This document shows, piece by piece, positions 35,459 to 44,769 of a DNA stretch of 64,000 nt. Within the stretch, counting starts at the first letter, position 1. Every line of letters begins with the position of its first letter. The notes below the pieces were generated by a model. That model saw only the letters and a list, made by a program, of their open reading frames with translations. It ran no database searches and was not told the DNA's origin. The stretch covers positions 248,001-312,000 of the forward strand of contig CAWKND010000011.1 of NCBI GenBank assembly GCA_963850915.1, in the 5' to 3' direction. This DNA comes from CAVTWH01 sp963850915. Its GTDB lineage: Bacteria > Actinomycetota > Actinomycetes > Mycobacteriales > Micromonosporaceae. A program made the position numbers and the translations under genes.

Positions 35459-36168
35459 GCTCACGCAAGCAGCAGAAACAGTCCACCAAGGTGGTCCGTG
35501 AGCAACTGGCGGCTGAGCGCCGGCGCAAGCGGAACATGCTGGTCACCCTCATCGCGATCTTCGCGGTGGTCCTCGCCGGGCTGATCGGCTTCGGCGTGTA
35601 CGAGACGCAGAAGCCCAAGAACGTCAACACTCCGGCCACCGCGATCGACAGCGGGCACGGCATCCCGGTCTCCACCGGCCCGGTGACCGTCGACATCTAC
35701 GTCGACCTGCTCTGCCCGATCTGCAAGAACTTCGAGACCACCGCCGGCCCGACGCTGGATCAGATGGTCAAGGACAACAAGATCAAACTGGTGTACCACC
35801 CCATCGCGATCCTCGACCAGAACACCAACCCTTCGGGGTACTCGACCCGGGCCGGGGCAGCCACCGGCTGTGCCGCCGACGGTGGCAAGTTCTACGACTT
35901 CCTCAAGGCGATGTACGCCCAGCAGCCCGAAGAGGGCAGCGCCGGGCGTACCGACGACGAGATCGTGCAGGTCGGGGCCGGAGTGGGGCTGATAGATCCG
36001 GCCTTCGCCCAGTGCGTACGCGCGCAGAAGTACGCCTCCTGGATGGCCGACAACACCAACGTGGCCGCCTCGAAGAACATCAACGGCACGCCGACCGTGC
36101 TGGTCAACGGCAAGAAGATCGACGCGACCACCGACGCGCTCACCGCCGCGGTCAACTCGGCCTCCTGA
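35455..36168 (+). CDS. DsbA-family thiol:disulfide oxidoreductase, membrane-anchored
   Basis: A 237-residue protein. A basic N-terminus and one hydrophobic segment (MLVTLIAIFAVVLAGLIGFGVY) form a signal anchor. The thioredoxin-like domain follows with the active site CPIC in DLLCPICKNFE, an inserted helical domain, and the cis-Pro loop in NGTPTVLVNGK. It should oxidise or isomerise disulfides in exported proteins. The GTG start overlaps the stop of the mauE-like gene, so MauE is the likely electron partner. The next gene starts 18 bp downstream. Confidence 0.9.
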   Translation: MSSRKQQKQSTKVVREQLAAERRRKRNMLVTLIAIFAVVLAGLIGFGVYETQKPKNVNTPATAIDSGHGIPVSTGPVTVDIYVDLLCPICKNFETTAGPTLDQMVKDNKIKLVYHPIAILDQNTNPSGYSTRAGAATGCAADGGKFYDFLKAMYAQQPEEGSAGRTDDEIVQVGAGVGLIDPAFAQCVRAQKYASWMADNTNVAASKNINGTPTVLVNGKKIDATTDALTAAVNSAS

Positions 36169-36186
36169 CCCGGCCCACTGACCTCC

Positions 36187-36240
36187 GTGCGCCAGCTGAC
36201 CTCCGTGCGCCAGCTGACGTCCGTGCGCCAGCTGACCTAC
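36187..36240 (+). repeat. In-frame 18-bp tandem repeat, three units, at the dsbA-downstream junction
   Basis: Units GTGCGCCAGCTGACCTCC (with one-base variants) start at 36187, 36205 and 36223, and a partial unit follows at 36241. Each begins with GTG, a possible start codon. They encode RQLTSV-type hexapeptides at the N-terminus of the next protein. Confidence 0.88.
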
Positions 36241-37434
36241 GTGCGCCGGATGCTCGTTCGCTTCGCCACCGGGGTGGCGGTCCTCTTGGGGGCCGCCACC
36301 CCGGTCGTTCTCCTCGGCACGCCCGCCTACGCGCATGGCGCCGACGCTCCGACGGCCACCGACTACCGGGTCACCGTGACCGGCATCAGCCCGGCGCTGC
36401 CCGGCCTGACCATCCGCACCATCGAGGCGGGCGCCCGGCTGGAACTGGTCAACAACTCCGGCGTGGAGATCGAGGTACTCGGCTACTCCGGCGAACCGTA
36501 CCTGCTGGTCAAGTCCGACGGCGTCTGGCAGAACGCGAACTCGCCGGCGACCTACATCAACGAGAGCCTGGCCGGCGGAGTGGTCCCGCCACCAACCGCC
36601 GGCGCGGCTCAACCGCCGGCCTGGCAACACCTTTCGGGTACCCGCGCGGTGCTCTGGCACGACCAGCGCACGCACTGGACAGCCGGCCGGGCACCGTCGG
36701 ACGTACTCGCCGACCCGCACCGGGTACACCACATCCGGGACTGGTCCATCCCGCTGCGCTCGGGTACCCGCGACTTCGCCGTCACCGGCTCGCTGGACTG
36801 GGTACCCCCACCCACCGCCGCCACCTGGTGGGCCGGGTGCCTGCTGCTCGCCGCCCTGATCGGCGCCCTCGGCCTGCTCCGCCCGCACTTGGCTGCCACG
36901 TCTGGTCCCGGGCACCCTGGCGGTCCCGGGCGGCCTGGCGTTCCCGGGCGGCGCTGGGTGGGTACGGCGCTCGGGGTGGCGGCGCTGGTGAGCGGGGTGG
37001 CGGCGCTGGGGTACGCGCTCGGGGTGGCGCTGGACTCCGGGGCGCTCGGCTTCGCGGGCGTACTCCGGGCTGCGGTGGCCGGGCAGACCTGGCCGGTGGT
37101 GTGCGGGCTGGCGGCACTGGCCGCGGGTGGGTACGCCCTGGCCCGCCGGCCGGCAGCCGATCTGGCGCTGGGGCTGGCCGGTGCCTGCGTGGCACTCTTC
37201 GCCGGAGTCGGCAACGCCGCCGTCTTCCTGCACCCGGTACTCCCCACCCGCTGGCCCGCCGCCCCGGCCCGGGTACTCGTCCTGCTGTGCGTCGCGGGCG
37301 GCGCCGGCGTGGTACTCGCGGTCGTCCTACGCCTACGCGCCGGCAACCCCCGCCCGAGCGCCTGCCCACGACGGGGTGGAAGTGAGGTGATGTTGCAGGT
37401 ATGGCTGTTACCCCTGCTGGTTTGGCAGCGATAA
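36187..37434 (+). CDS. Exported multi-span membrane protein of the SigC/copper locus
   Basis: Up to 415 residues. A repeat-derived start (RQLTSV x3) is followed by a signal-like segment (MLVRFATGVAVLLGAATPVVLLGTPAYA) and an extracytoplasmic beta-rich domain with VTGISPALPGLTIRTIEAGARLELVNNSG. The C-terminal half has about five membrane spans. I do not know a name for the family; it resembles actinobacterial proteins found beside copper/redox genes. A flexible Gly/Pro linker near residue 245 is made of an 18-bp repeat (36904-36957). The true start could be any GTG in the repeats or ATG 36250, which directly precedes the signal sequence; no clear ribosome site decides. Confidence 0.65.
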   Translation: MRQLTSVRQLTSVRQLTYVRRMLVRFATGVAVLLGAATPVVLLGTPAYAHGADAPTATDYRVTVTGISPALPGLTIRTIEAGARLELVNNSGVEIEVLGYSGEPYLLVKSDGVWQNANSPATYINESLAGGVVPPPTAGAAQPPAWQHLSGTRAVLWHDQRTHWTAGRAPSDVLADPHRVHHIRDWSIPLRSGTRDFAVTGSLDWVPPPTAATWWAGCLLLAALIGALGLLRPHLAATSGPGHPGGPGRPGVPGRRWVGTALGVAALVSGVAALGYALGVALDSGALGFAGVLRAAVAGQTWPVVCGLAALAAGGYALARRPAADLALGLAGACVALFAGVGNAAVFLHPVLPTRWPAAPARVLVLLCVAGGAGVVLAVVLRLRAGNPRPSACPRRGGSEVMLQVWLLPLLVWQR

Positions 37435-37489
37435 GTGCAACATCACTCCACCACGACCGGCCCCGGGGCGTGCTCGGTAGGGTGGGGGG

Positions 37490-37966
37490 ATGAGTGAATC
37501 TGTCCGGCTCTCGGCCGGGGACAGCGCACCGGACTTCACCCTGGCAACGGATACCGGGGAGACGCTGCACCTGGCCGACCTGAAGGGTAAGAAGGTCGTG
37601 CTCTACGCCTACCCGGCCGCGATGACCCCCGGCTGTACCACCCAGGCGTGTGACTTCCGGGACTCGCTGGCATCGCTGACTTCCCACGGGTACCAGGTGA
37701 TCGGTATTTCTCCGGACACCCCCGCGAAGCTGGCGAAGTTCCGCGAGCGCGACGCCCTCACCTTCCCGCTCGTCTCCGACCCGGACAAGAAGACGCTCAC
37801 GGCCTACGGCGCGTACGGCGAAAAGCAGCTCTACGGCAAGACGGTCACCGGCGTGATCCGCTCCACCTTCGTCATCGACGAACAGGGCCACATCGAGCGC
37901 GCCATGTACAACGTCAAAGCCACCGGCCACGTAACCAAACTCCGCCGCGACCTCGGCATCGACTAA
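37490..37966 (+). CDS. bcp: Thioredoxin-dependent thiol peroxidase (Bcp/PrxQ)
   Basis: A 158-residue atypical 2-Cys peroxiredoxin that reduces hydrogen peroxide and alkyl hydroperoxides in the cytoplasm with thioredoxin. The active-site stretch AMTPGCTTQACDFRDS shows the peroxidatic Cys and, five residues later, the resolving Cys, as in the PrxQ group. The N-terminal GDSAPDFTL and the later GVIRSTFVIDEQGHI are characteristic. ATG 37490 is preceded by GGGTGGGGGG. It stands just after the envelope redox locus, but the 55-bp gap suggests it has its own promoter. Confidence 0.95.
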   Translation: MSESVRLSAGDSAPDFTLATDTGETLHLADLKGKKVVLYAYPAAMTPGCTTQACDFRDSLASLTSHGYQVIGISPDTPAKLAKFRERDALTFPLVSDPDKKTLTAYGAYGEKQLYGKTVTGVIRSTFVIDEQGHIERAMYNVKATGHVTKLRRDLGID

Positions 37967-38053
37967 CCACCACATACCAGCCCCCGCAGGCCAGCCGAAC
38001 CACCCGCACCAACGCTCGGCCCCGCAGCCGGTCCCCGCCCCCCAGAGAGGGCA

Positions 38054-38189
38054 GGCGTGTCGCCGCCAACCGCAACCACGGAGGGGCGGGGCGGGGGTGA
38101 CCACGCAGGGATCAAGCCTGACCGCCCGGAGTGGTCACCCCCGCCCCGCCCCGACCCACCCGGAAGCAAAGCAGAGCAGCGACACGCCC
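38054..38189. terminator. Large two-tier inverted repeat between bcp and the ATP-grasp operon
   Basis: The inner arms are perfect over 22 bp (38083-38104 and 38131-38152), with a 26-base loop. Outer arms GGCGTGTCGC (38054-38063) and GCGACACGCC (38180-38189) extend it. The intervening parts pair only partly. It probably stops transcription from bcp, but its size is unusual for a simple terminator. Confidence 0.7.
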
Positions 38190-38252
38190 AGACCCCGAGC
38201 GCAATCTCACTTGTGTAATGCGGCCGAAATGCCTGCGGCGTAAGGTCCCCGC

Positions 38253-39803
<1,551 letters not shown>

Positions 39804-39879
39804 CCGCGCGCCTGATCGCCCGCGCGGCAGCGGCGGCCGCACCCGACAGCAGCAGGGCAACCATGGAGAGGGGGCGGCG

Positions 39880-40827
39880 GTGCTGAGCCGGATCGCCGAG
39901 TCGCTGTTCTGGATCGGCCGCTACGTCGAGCGGGCCGACGACACCGCCCGCATCCTGGACGCCTTCCTGGCCCGCCTGCTGGAGGATCCGTGGGCCGACG
40001 AGGACGCCGCGTGCCGGGCGCTGATGGCGATCCTGGGCGCCGTGCCACCCACCGAGACCCGGCTCACCAGCGGCGACGCGCTGGAGCGGCTGGCCTTCGA
40101 CACCACCGACCCGAGCTCCATCGCGGGCGCGGTCGCCGCTGCCCGGGAAAATGCCCGGGGCGCGCGGGAGACCATCTCCAGCGAGATGTGGGAGTCGATC
40201 AACGTCACCTGGCACACGCTGCCGACCCGGCGACTGGCCGCCGAACGGCTCGGGCCGACGCTGTTCCTGAACTTCGTTCGGGAACGGGCCGCGGTACTCA
40301 GCGGGCTGGCCGAGTCGACGATGAGCCGCGACGAGGGCTGGCGCTTCCTGGTACTCGGGCGGTCGCTGGAGCGGGTGGACATGACCGCGCGGCTGCTGTC
40401 GGTACAGCTGGTCTCGCGGGTGGAGGCCTCCGGCGACGGGGACTGGCGCACGGTACTGCGGGCCTGCGGCGCTGACGAATCGTTCCTGCGTACCCACGGC
40501 GGCACCCTGCAGGGCCAGCAGGTGGCCGAGTTCCTGCTGCTGGACCGGCTCTTCCCGCGCTCCGCCCTGCACGCGCTCACCACCGCCGAACAGTGCCTGC
40601 GCGAACTCGCCCCGACCACGGAACGGGCCGGTGTCACGGATGCCGCCCGGCGCCCGATCGGCCAGGTGCGTACCCGCCTGGAGTACACCGACGTGGGTAC
40701 GCTGCTCGCCGAACTCCCCACCCACCTGCGCGCGCTGCAGTACGCCACGGCCGCCGCGAGCGCCGCGGTGACCCAGCGCTACTTCGAGCACGCCGCCCCG
40801 GTCAGCTGGGCACACGAGGGCACCTGA
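39880..40827 (+). CDS. Alpha-E domain protein (DUF403)
   Basis: A 315-residue, nearly all-helical protein with the alpha-E signature at its start: LSRIAESLFWIGRYVERADDTARILD. A second copy-like stretch is GWRFLVLGRSLERVDMTARLL, and the end reads RALQYATAAASAAVTQRYFE. The repeated ERxxxTAR pattern suggests a metal- or substrate-binding helical bundle, but the activity is unknown. GTG 39880 follows a purine-rich GGAGAGGGGGC. It sits between the ATP-grasp and the transglutaminase genes, 76 bp after the first and 16 bp before the second. Confidence 0.92.
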   Translation: MLSRIAESLFWIGRYVERADDTARILDAFLARLLEDPWADEDAACRALMAILGAVPPTETRLTSGDALERLAFDTTDPSSIAGAVAAARENARGARETISSEMWESINVTWHTLPTRRLAAERLGPTLFLNFVRERAAVLSGLAESTMSRDEGWRFLVLGRSLERVDMTARLLSVQLVSRVEASGDGDWRTVLRACGADESFLRTHGGTLQGQQVAEFLLLDRLFPRSALHALTTAEQCLRELAPTTERAGVTDAARRPIGQVRTRLEYTDVGTLLAELPTHLRALQYATAAASAAVTQRYFEHAAPVSWAHEGT

Positions 40828-40843
40828 GGAGGGACCTGCGCAC

Positions 40844-41692
40844 ATGGCCTGGCGACTACGCATCTCACACGTGACCGGCTTCACCTACGACGGGACCGCG
40901 CACGCGTCGTACAACGAAGCGCGGATGACCCCGATGACCCTGCCGTACCAGATCACGCTCTTCAGCCAGGTGGAGGTGGCGCCGGCGGCGGCCGCCTCGA
41001 CCTGGCGCTACATCGACTACTGGGGCAGCCAGGTCACCGTCTTCGACCTGCAGCGCCCGCACCAGCAGCTGAAAGTGACCGCCTCCTGCCTGGTGGAGAC
41101 GGCGCAGCCACAGGCGGTCGCCGAACCTGTCGACTGGTACCGGCTGCGCTCGCGCTCCACCGTGGACAACTGGGCCGAGCTGCTCAGCTCCACCGAGCGC
41201 ACCGAGATCGACGAGGAGCTGGTGACCAAGGCGCACGAGATCGCCGGCCGGTCCTCCCCGCGGGAGGCGGCGCTGGCCATCGCCGAGTGGGTACGCCAGG
41301 AGGTGGCCTACGTGCCCGGCTCGACCGGCGTGCAGACCGGCGCCCAGGAGGCGTGGGCGCTGCGCAAGGGCGTGTGCCAGGACATCGCCCACCTGACCGC
41401 CGGGCTGTTGCGGGGGGTCGGGCTGCCGGCGCGGTATGTCTCGGGGTACCTGCACCCGAACCCGGATGCGCAGGTCGGCGAGACCGTCGAGGGGCAGAGC
41501 CACGCCTGGGTGGAGTGGTGGTGCGGTGGCTGGGAGGGGTACGACCCGACCAACGGCGTACCCACCGGCCCCCGGCACGTGGTGGTCGCCCGCGGCCGGG
41601 ACTACGCCGACGTCACCCCACTCAAGGGCGTCTACCACGGCTCGCCCGCCTCACATCTGGGCGTGACCGTAGAGGTGACCCGGCTCGGGTAG
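40844..41692 (+). CDS. Transglutaminase-like cysteine protease family protein
   Basis: A 282-residue protein with the bacterial transglutaminase N-terminal region (WRLRISHVTGFTYDGTAHASYNEARMTP) and a papain-like core. The catalytic triad is visible as Cys in ALRKGVCQDIAHL, His in GQSHAWVEWW and Asp in YDPTNGVP. In the trio with the ATP-grasp and alpha-E genes it is thought to cleave or transfer the amide linkage made by the ATP-grasp enzyme. The gene ends 38 bp before a tRNA gene on the same strand. Confidence 0.93.
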   Translation: MAWRLRISHVTGFTYDGTAHASYNEARMTPMTLPYQITLFSQVEVAPAAAASTWRYIDYWGSQVTVFDLQRPHQQLKVTASCLVETAQPQAVAEPVDWYRLRSRSTVDNWAELLSSTERTEIDEELVTKAHEIAGRSSPREAALAIAEWVRQEVAYVPGSTGVQTGAQEAWALRKGVCQDIAHLTAGLLRGVGLPARYVSGYLHPNPDAQVGETVEGQSHAWVEWWCGGWEGYDPTNGVPTGPRHVVVARGRDYADVTPLKGVYHGSPASHLGVTVEVTRLG

Positions 41693-41730
41693 GCTGCCTG
41701 GCGACGCCGGCCGTCGTGGGCCGGAGTCTC

Positions 41731-41803
41731 GGGGCCGTAGCCCAATGGCAGAGGCACGCGGTTTAGGTCCGCGCCAGTGTGAGTTCGACTCTCACCGGCC
41801 CCA
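41731..41803 (+). tRNA. Class I tRNA with UAG anticodon (reads CUA; atypical tRNA-Leu-like)
   Basis: A complete 73-base cloverleaf: acceptor GGGGCCG/CGGCCCC, D arm with GCC/GGC, anticodon stem CGCGG/CCGCG, anticodon loop TTTAGGT, a five-base variable loop CCAGT, T arm GTGAG/CTCAC with TTCGACT, and discriminator A. CCA is not encoded. The anticodon UAG matches the Leu codon CUA, but bacterial tRNA-Leu is class II with a long variable arm, so this molecule is structurally unlike a normal leucine tRNA. Its amino acid and function are open. Confidence 0.88.
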
Positions 41804-41816
41804 CCCGCTTTTGTGG

Positions 41817-42374
41817 TCAGCCGCCGCTTTGCCGGGGCTGGGCCGCGACTGGGAGGGTGCGCAGCCAGGCCCGTACCGCCCGCGGCGAGTCGAGCAGCAC
41901 GATCTCCGGGCCGGCGGGCTCTTTTGGCGCCGCCGCCCAGGCGCGCATCCGTTCGCGCTTACGGCGGAATGACCGGAAGTGCCACGCCACGATCGAGTTG
42001 TGCGAGAACGCGACGCGCAGCGACTCCCGGTTGCCGTTGCAGATCTCGTCGCGGGTGAGGATTCGTGCGGCGGTACGCCGCAGCAGCCGGCTGAGCGAGA
42101 CCCAGCGCGGGAAGTCCAGTGCCACTACCAGCTCCGCCCGGTCCAGGACGATCTCCGCCCACGAGCGGTAGGCCGCGTCGACCACCCAGGACTCGCCGGC
42201 ACAGACCGCCGCGACCCGTTGGCGCTGCACGTCCTTGGGTACCTCGACCCAGCCCGGCTCCCAGGTCAGGTCGTCCATCGCGTGTACGGGCAGGCCGAGC
42301 CGGGCGCCGAGCTGCGCCGCCAGGGTGCTCTTGCCGGAGCCGGTGACTCCGTCGACGAGGATCCGCGTTGGCAT
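41817..42374 (-). CDS. P-loop kinase-like protein (adenylate kinase / topology-modulation type)
   Basis: A 185-residue P-loop NTPase. The Walker A motif is GVTGSGKST near residue 10, followed by LAAQLGARLGLPVHAMDDLTWEPGWVEVP and a Walker-B-like VVALDFPRW. The pattern of a short P-loop kinase with W-E-P-G-W resembles the FlaR/topology-modulation proteins and shikimate- or adenylate-kinase relatives. A nucleotide or small-molecule kinase role is likely, but the substrate is unknown. ATG 42374 gives the natural N-terminus. It is convergent with the UAG tRNA, 14 bp from its end. Confidence 0.82.
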   Translation of the reverse strand: MPTRILVDGVTGSGKSTLAAQLGARLGLPVHAMDDLTWEPGWVEVPKDVQRQRVAAVCAGESWVVDAAYRSWAEIVLDRAELVVALDFPRWVSLSRLLRRTAARILTRDEICNGNRESLRVAFSHNSIVAWHFRSFRRKRERMRAWAAAPKEPAGPEIVLLDSPRAVRAWLRTLPVAAQPRQSGG

Positions 42375-42426
42375 CGTGTGACGGTACCCGGCGCTCAGCT
42401 GGGACCGCCTCTCAAATTGGCCGGCC

Positions 42427-42942
42427 TCAAATTGGGCCGGCGTACTGCGTCGCGAGGTAGGCCCGCTTGGCCGTCTCGTCGCGCGCCGAGCGCAGGTATG
42501 CCGTCCAGGCGACGTGCTCGTGGGCGATGGCACCGAACTCCCACACGCACATGGCGCCGCGGTGGCTGTCCAGCGAGGTCAGCTCGTAGGGCCGGGCCGC
42601 GTGATCGTCTCTGGCATAGGCCGACTCCCACATTTCGTTGTTGCCGCGCCAGGTGAAGACGAGCAGCAGGTGTATGTGGTCGCCGGAGAGGTGGTGGATG
42701 ACGAAGCCGAGATCCCCGGAGATCGGCAGCCGACCGGCGGCGGTCTCGGCGGTCACGAACGCACGAGCCTCCGCGTCGGCAGCCGGACTGATCGTCTGGT
42801 CCTCGCGGCACAGGTCGTACCACTTCAGGTAGGCATCGGGGAGTATCAGTGGGGATGCCGGCGTGATCATCTTCGTGACGTGGCGGTAGCCGGGGTCGAC
42901 CACGTTTCCCAGTGCGGCAAGCTTCTCCGAGGTGAGGCTCAT
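42427..42942 (-). CDS. Conserved-looking hypothetical protein
   Basis: A 171-residue soluble protein I do not recognise. It has good codon structure, balanced composition and a natural Met start. Notable stretches are KMITPASPLILPDAYLKWYDL, DLGFVIHHLSGDHIHLLLVFTWRGNNEMWE and VWEFGAIAHEHVAWTAYLRSARDE. The His- and Trp-rich centre could bind a metal or ligand, but no motif is diagnostic. It is 52 bp upstream of the kinase-like gene on the same strand and may share its transcript. Confidence 0.7.
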   Translation of the reverse strand: MSLTSEKLAALGNVVDPGYRHVTKMITPASPLILPDAYLKWYDLCREDQTISPAADAEARAFVTAETAAGRLPISGDLGFVIHHLSGDHIHLLLVFTWRGNNEMWESAYARDDHAARPYELTSLDSHRGAMCVWEFGAIAHEHVAWTAYLRSARDETAKRAYLATQYAGPI

Positions 42943-42984
42943 GGCCCGAAGCTACTGCCCAGGTACGACAGCCTGGCGCCCCAA

Positions 42985-43030
42985 TGTGCACGTACGCGCA
43001 TGCTGGAGGCTCCGTGCGCGTACGTGCACA
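42985..43030. repeat. Perfect 16-bp inverted repeat
   Basis: Arms TGTGCACGTACGCGCA (42985-43000) and its exact complement (43015-43030) enclose a 14-base loop, about 40 bp upstream of the hypothetical gene start. It has no T-run. It could be an operator or a bidirectional terminator. Confidence 0.75.
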
Positions 43031-43178
43031 TGATCGGCGGACAACCCGCGGGAACCGTAACCATGGACGCCGCCGGTCGACAGATCCTCAGCTACCACGC
43101 GGAGTCGACGGACATACCCGGTGCGACGCCCGTCTCTCTGTCGATGCGGTCGTCGCGCGCGCCTTCACTGACGGTTGC

Positions 43179-43249
43179 GCGGCCGTAAAGTACCTAAGGA
43201 ACGCACTAAAGTACCTAATGTGGCTCGGGGTCAGGTACTTTACGGCCGC
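43179..43249. repeat. 71-bp element with 17-bp terminal inverted repeats
   Basis: Arms GCGGCCGTAAAGTACCT (43179-43195) and 43233-43249 are perfect complements around a 37-bp centre. The centre contains a second TAAAGTACCTAA (first at 43186, again at 43207). The right arm ends 26 bp from the stop of the VOC gene. The form suggests a small non-autonomous mobile element or a multi-site operator. No target-site duplication is clear. Confidence 0.7.
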
Positions 43250-43275
43250 TGATGCTCTGGTCAGTCCCGCAGCCG

Positions 43276-43683
43276 TTAGGCCTGCTGGGCCGCCCGGGCG
43301 GCGAGGACCTCGGCGTGGCTGGACTCGACGCAGAACTCATTGCCGGCCGGGTCGGCGAGCACGATCCAGCCAGCTCCGGTAGGCCGGCGCCGGTCGTCGA
43401 CCACGGTGGCACCGAGGGCCACGATGCGCTCGACCTCCTCGACCAGGGTGCTCGCTACCGGCGCGATGTCGAAGTGCAGGCGGTTCTTCACCGACTTGCC
43501 TTCGGGTACCTGGATGAACAGGATCCGTTCTGGCTGGTTGCCCGCCGGCAGCTGGACGCTGGCCTCGGGATCGCCGGGGTTGTCGTCGTCGGCCAGCGGC
43601 CCGCCGCTGACGGCGCTCCAGAATTGGGCCAGCGCAAAGGGATCAGCGCAGTCGACGGTGATGCTACGGATGTTGATGCTCAT
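43276..43683 (-). CDS. VOC-family (glyoxalase/bleomycin-resistance-like) protein
   Basis: A 135-residue protein of the vicinal-oxygen-chelate fold, two beta-alpha-beta-beta-beta units. The N-terminal INIRSITVDCADPFALAQFWSAVSGG is typical of the actinobacterial glyoxalase-like subgroup. Candidate metal ligands are the His in NRLHFDIAP and the Glu in GNEFCVES. The substrate is unknown; many such proteins are antibiotic-binding or orphan dioxygenase-like. It lies alone between the inverted-repeat element and a 191-bp gap. Confidence 0.85.
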   Translation of the reverse strand: MSINIRSITVDCADPFALAQFWSAVSGGPLADDDNPGDPEASVQLPAGNQPERILFIQVPEGKSVKNRLHFDIAPVASTLVEEVERIVALGATVVDDRRRPTGAGWIVLADPAGNEFCVESSHAEVLAARAAQQA

Positions 43684-43874
43684 GGGTTCTCCGGTTCTTG
43701 GGGTGCACCCGGAGCCGGGACGTCAGGCAGCGGCGACGGGTGCGGGAATCTGGCTGGACAAGAAAGTCGACATCGACCGCACCCCCTCTCCCTGCTCGTG
43801 AACTTCGACGGTCGCTGAACCGTGATGCTCGGTGAATCGCGTCCGCCGGAACAATACCAGCCGCGCGGCGCGGG

Positions 43875-44684
43875 TCAATCGACCAACTCCACCGGATCAC
43901 CGATCCGCAGGACGCCGGCGTTGTCCGGGATCAGGTTCATGCCGAAGAGGAGTTCCTGGTTGATGTTGCGGCGCTGGCCGAGGGTACGCAGCGGCTCCCG
44001 GCCGCGCTCGCCGGTCTCCTGATCGTTGGTGGTGAGTACGCAGCGGGCGCACGGCTTGGGCATCCGGAACCGCACCTCGCCGATGCGGACGTGGCGCCCG
44101 ACCCAGCCGTCCTCGGCCCATGCGGGTGCGCCGTCGACAACAACGTTGGGGCGGAAGCGATTCATCGGTACCGGCTGTTCCGCACTGTCCCGTTCGATGA
44201 TCCAGTCGTTGAGCTGAGCCAGGGACGCCGAATTGGTGAGCAGCAGGGGGTACCCGTCGGCGGCGTTCACCACGTCACCGGGGAGCGCGTACGCCGGGTC
44301 GATCGGGCGGCGGTGCGGATCGTCCTGCCACATCAACCGCAACTGCCGCCCGGTCGCGGTGGAGAGCCACTCGTCGGCCTCGGCGCCGGCCCGGCTGGCC
44401 TTGAACGTGTCCTTCCAGACAGTGACTTCGGCGTAGTCACCGGCGGTCGCGGGCACGGTCAGGTCGGGCAGGCCGGCGGCGGACAGCCGTAGGCCGCCGT
44501 CGACCAGGGTCGGCTGGACCTGTGTCAGCGTCCGCAGTTCGCGCTGGCTGACCAGCGCCCCGTCCGGGTCAACCGGGAACCAGCGCCGGTCACCGGCAAG
44601 GCCCCACGGCTGTACCACCGCGTCGGTGACATCGACCCGGTGGCAGCCCTTCACGGGGTACAGATGGAGCGAGGCCAGCCGCAT
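43875..44684 (-). CDS. MOSC domain protein
   Basis: A 269-residue protein with an MOSC N-terminal beta-barrel (MRLASLHLYPVKGCHRVDVTDAVVQPWGLAGDRRW) and the MOSC domain (NRFRPNVVVDG, FRMPKPCARCVLTTND). The conserved Cys that binds the molybdenum-sulfur group is in CARCVLT. Relatives such as YcbX/mARC reduce N-hydroxylated compounds or carry sulfur for molybdoenzymes. Met 44684 gives the exact family start; a longer upstream frame is not supported. It is divergent from the RpiR-type regulator. Confidence 0.88.
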   Translation of the reverse strand: MRLASLHLYPVKGCHRVDVTDAVVQPWGLAGDRRWFPVDPDGALVSQRELRTLTQVQPTLVDGGLRLSAAGLPDLTVPATAGDYAEVTVWKDTFKASRAGAEADEWLSTATGRQLRLMWQDDPHRRPIDPAYALPGDVVNAADGYPLLLTNSASLAQLNDWIIERDSAEQPVPMNRFRPNVVVDGAPAWAEDGWVGRHVRIGEVRFRMPKPCARCVLTTNDQETGERGREPLRTLGQRRNINQELLFGMNLIPDNAGVLRIGDPVELVD

Positions 44685-44739
44685 ACCGGCAGCGTAGCCA
44701 GCCAGCAGCGGACACCGCGAGTCCCCGCGCACCCTTGTA

Positions 44740-44759
44740 TATGAATGACTCCATGCATA
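44740..44759. promoter_or_regulatory. Candidate operator of the RpiR-type regulator
   Basis: An imperfect inverted repeat TATGAAT-6-ATGCATA (one mismatch between arms) lies 10 bp before the regulator GTG and overlaps a possible -10 box. Autoregulation and control of the hut genes is an inference. Confidence 0.4.
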
Positions 44760-44769
44760 GTCTGGCGCT

